A stretch of DNA of 64,000 nucleotides from Luscinia megarhynchos. Its lineage: Eukaryota > Chordata > Aves > Passeriformes > Turdidae. The translations under genes were made by a program, and so were the position numbers. The stretch lies in the NCBI GenBank assembly GCA_034336665.1, contig JAPFBE010000003.1, positions 39,158,360 to 39,222,359 of the forward strand, in the 5' to 3' direction. This document shows positions 61,345 through 64,000 of this stretch, in pieces; the first letter of the stretch is position 1; every line of letters begins with the position of its first letter. The notes under the pieces are model-generated. The model did no database searches and was not told the origin of the DNA. It saw nothing but the letters and a program-made list of their open reading frames with translations.

Positions 61345-63793
61345 ATGCTAATTTACTTTTGGTCCAATTTCTTGATTTGCTTTTGCTTCCAATTTTCTGT
61401 TTTGGGACCTTGTACAGTTCATCAATAGCTAGTATCACTTAAAAAAAATCAGTTCCATTTGGGGCTTTGATTATGGTTACTTGCCTTCTTGGTGACTGTT
61501 TATAAGAGGTGAATAGATGGTCTGGTGGGATTATCATAGGACCACCTAAATCACTCATTAATCTTTGTGTGTCACTGTAAGTGGACTTCCTGGGAAAAGA
61601 TTTATCCCAGTTAGCAGTTAGGTTTTTTCCCCCCATCAGGCAAGGGCATAGATATGAATATGAAGTACTTATTTACCTGGTGGACAGGGAAGGGAAGGAT
61701 GAATCTTGTAGTCCCACTAAGAGTAAAAAACGTAACAGTTAAAAGGATAGTGGCTGTAAGGGGCAGGATTTTTTATTCTTCTACCGTTGTGTTATGGAGC
61801 AAGGAAAGGGAAAGTGGCTGTTGGCAGGTGGGAAGAGTATGGGTTTGTGTATACCTAGTGTTCCAAAGTAGTGGTTACCCATTCCTTTGTGAAGTGAAAT
61901 GTGTGCTATTCTTCTGTTGTGCAAGCTTCTTGAATTTCCTAGCTAGGAGCTGGTTTTGCAGCCAATTCAAGAAATGTCTGTGCTTCTACTGTAATATACT
62001 TTAGAAGAAGTTACAGATCCAGATTGCCCACTAGTTTGCAGCTCTGGGAAATCATGTGCTTAATATGACATGCCTAAGCTTGTGACAGCTGGGCTATAAA
62101 GAATCATTTCAATAGTGGAAGGGCATGTGCCCAGGAAATGTGCCAAGGAGGCTGTGAATATGGGCACTGTTAGAGATGACTCACGTTAGGAAAAACATGG
62201 AGCTTGTGGCTTTAGCATGTTGGCATGCAAACACAAAAGTCTGCTGAATGCTCTGCAGAAGGAATCTTTTTTCAGCACTGTGACAGAACATTCATTGTTG
62301 TGGGTTTTTTTGCAAGCAAGTGGCTCTGCAAGCTCTGCTACAACTATCTTATGGCAAAAAGGATGTATTTAAAGATTAATTGCATACTGCTGTGGTGATT
62401 GCAAGAGGTAATTGTTGAAGAGTGTCTGGTGCATTAGATAGTAGAATTGACTAGTATGTATGTCTAGGAATTAAAATGTGACTTTTTTTCTTGAGACCTG
62501 AGGAAGGCAGGAGTTTCAGAGCATTGGAGATTGATTCCAAAGGCAAACAGCTTTTTTTTTAATACACGTATACGTGCATAAAATACTGTATACTGAGGTG
62601 GTTCTGCTTAGTCTGAAGTGTCATGTTACCTGTGTTTTGTCATGGACTTCACAATCCAAACTGGAATGAACAGTTCTTCTCTTTACATAGTTTCTGTTCT
62701 GCATTGGCTACCCAGCAGATGCCTTTATTCTTTCCTTTGTGGTTGAACATGTTAGATGGCTGACAAACCTTGATGAAAGGACATAAATGCGCCACATGCA
62801 AAACCACAATGATTTCTTTGATTGCAGGGACCTTTTGGCCAGCTTGCAGTAAGGACTTGTGTTTAGAAGAGAACCTTTGGGCTCATCTGTATCTCCCTCC
62901 CCTCAAAGGGATGGCAGCCCCAGGACAGCTAGCATTCATCCTGACGCCAAGAGACTTCAAAGGAGGTAAGCGCCTCAGAAACGCTCCCCAGACAAAGTAC
63001 TTGTCAGTCCTGCACCCCAGCGTGGTAATATTCTTTACTACAGCATTACCATCATTCATGGCTCCTTTGTGACAGTTTTTTGAGAACTCTATGAGGCCTC
63101 ATCAGCTGGTTGCAGACCCCTTAAGATTCACAGAAGTTGTCCATTGCTGTCGATTTGCTTAAGAATGTGCCCCCAGTGGAAAGCAAAAAGACATGTTACA
63201 CTTCTGGAGTATAGCTCAGACATATGCTCCCCTCATTCCCTTAGTTTTTTATTTTCCTATTTTGGATGAGGTCCAAACTTGCGCTTTTCTCAGTTCTTGT
63301 TCCTTAAGGTTAAAGCTGGAGGAAGAAAAAAAAGAAACCAAAACCAAATGCTGCTTACTTCACACAGTTTTAAACCCATTTTAAAAATAGATTTCTGAAT
63401 TAACCCTTTATAGCCAGATGATTTCCACCTAACACTTTGTGTGCTTGAATTTCTAGTGAGCATTATTCCAGAAAAGTTCTGTAGAAGTAAATTACTGCAT
63501 TTTATTCTCCTTGAGGGAAATATGTCCTTAGAAATTACTTTTCCATGTTAGACATACTACTTACATGAAGTACAGCCTTCCAAATGCCTATGGCAAAATA
63601 TTTTACTAGAGAAAGCAATTTAAAATAAAAATTTACTTGGATATCATAAGTTTAAATACAAAATGCCCATGGTAGCTTTAAAATTTATTGTTTTGTAAAA
63701 GCAGAGTTTTCAGGGATGACATCGACCCCTTCTCCACCTAATTCAGGTGAATTGTATGAATACTCAGCTCTAGAGCTTTCTTTTCACATTCTT

Positions 63794-63868
63794 ATTCCAG
63801 TATATAGTATATATTATGTGTAATATATATATATTTATATATATATAAAATTATGTATTCCAGTATAT
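63794..63868. repeat. AT-rich simple repeat flanked by 12-bp direct repeats
   Basis: ATTCCAGTATAT occurs at 63794-63805 and again at 63857-63868, enclosing about 50 bases of (TA)n-like sequence. Confidence 0.85.
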
Positions 63869-64000
63869 TCTTATTATATGAAAATAAAGATCATGACTGG
63901 AATCATAAGGAAGAGCCTTCTAGGGGTTTTTGTCGTGTTGTTTTTGGTTTTTTTGTCTTTTTCTTTTTTTTCTTTTAGCAGGAGTATTTGGACATGTAAT

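Larger units (their letters stand above)
51144..64000 (+). other. STK24 intron 2, incomplete (12.9 kb to window end)
   Basis: Donor gtaaga at 51144; the acceptor is beyond the window. It holds CR1 pieces (52405-52935 and 57425-57855), A-rich and T-rich low-complexity runs (59162-59238, 59834-59852), a dispersed 34-bp repeat pair (59095 and 61311), an exon-like frame at 62828-62965 and an AT-rich simple repeat near 63800-63850. 53000-57400 shows nothing recognisable. Confidence 0.8.

Noticed and set aside
63945..64000. Acceptor-like pyrimidine tract and TTTTAG at the window end as the next STK24 exon
   Set aside because: The bases after it do not encode the expected DTKLWIIMEYL and meet a stop codon in the frame that follows the previous exon.

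Overview
This window is vertebrate nuclear DNA, and almost certainly avian. It holds two genes, both on the + strand, whose exons have GT/AG borders, split by long AT-rich introns. The interspersed repeats are dominated by 5'-truncated CR1 LINEs, the typical bird and reptile retrotransposon, with one LTR-type element. There is no operon structure, CRISPR array or prokaryotic signal. The species cannot be named from the sequence.

Positions 1-23130 carry SLC15A1 (PEPT1, the proton-coupled oligopeptide transporter). I could place 22 consecutive coding exons (1126-23130). Their reading phases join without a break into about 704 residues, close to the full length of the vertebrate protein (about 710 aa). 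Only the tiny first coding exon with the ATG is missing; it lies in the first 1.1 kb or outside the window. The 3' UTR follows, with a poly(A) signal at 23801.

Positions about 23.8-37.6 kb are intergenic. They contain a 1.4 kb minus-strand CR1 with a degraded reverse transcriptase (26165-27560), a shorter CR1 (33229-33475) and simple repeats. The rest has nothing I can recognise.

Positions about 37.6-38.8 kb are a strong CpG island and the promoter/first exon of STK24 (MST3, a GCK-III Ste20 kinase). The 14-residue first coding exon is at 38367-38408. A 12.5 kb intron follows, then the second coding exon (50913-51143) with the glycine loop, catalytic lysine and C-helix of the kinase. The next kinase exon is not found up to position 64000, so the gene runs off the right edge. 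The introns hold several CR1 remnants, including an unusual internal CR1 piece covering the ORF1 esterase end and ORF2 start (about 52405-52935).

The order SLC15A1 then STK24 on one strand matches the arrangement I know from human chromosome 13q32. The two genes are neighbours by synteny, not by shared pathway: one is an apical peptide transporter and the other a cytosolic signalling kinase. I found no new biological system. The points worth a second look are a perfect 16-bp hairpin, a dispersed 34-bp repeat pair, a possible poly(A)-tailed retrocopy, a uORF in the STK24 leader, and the CR1 ORF1/ORF2 fragment.
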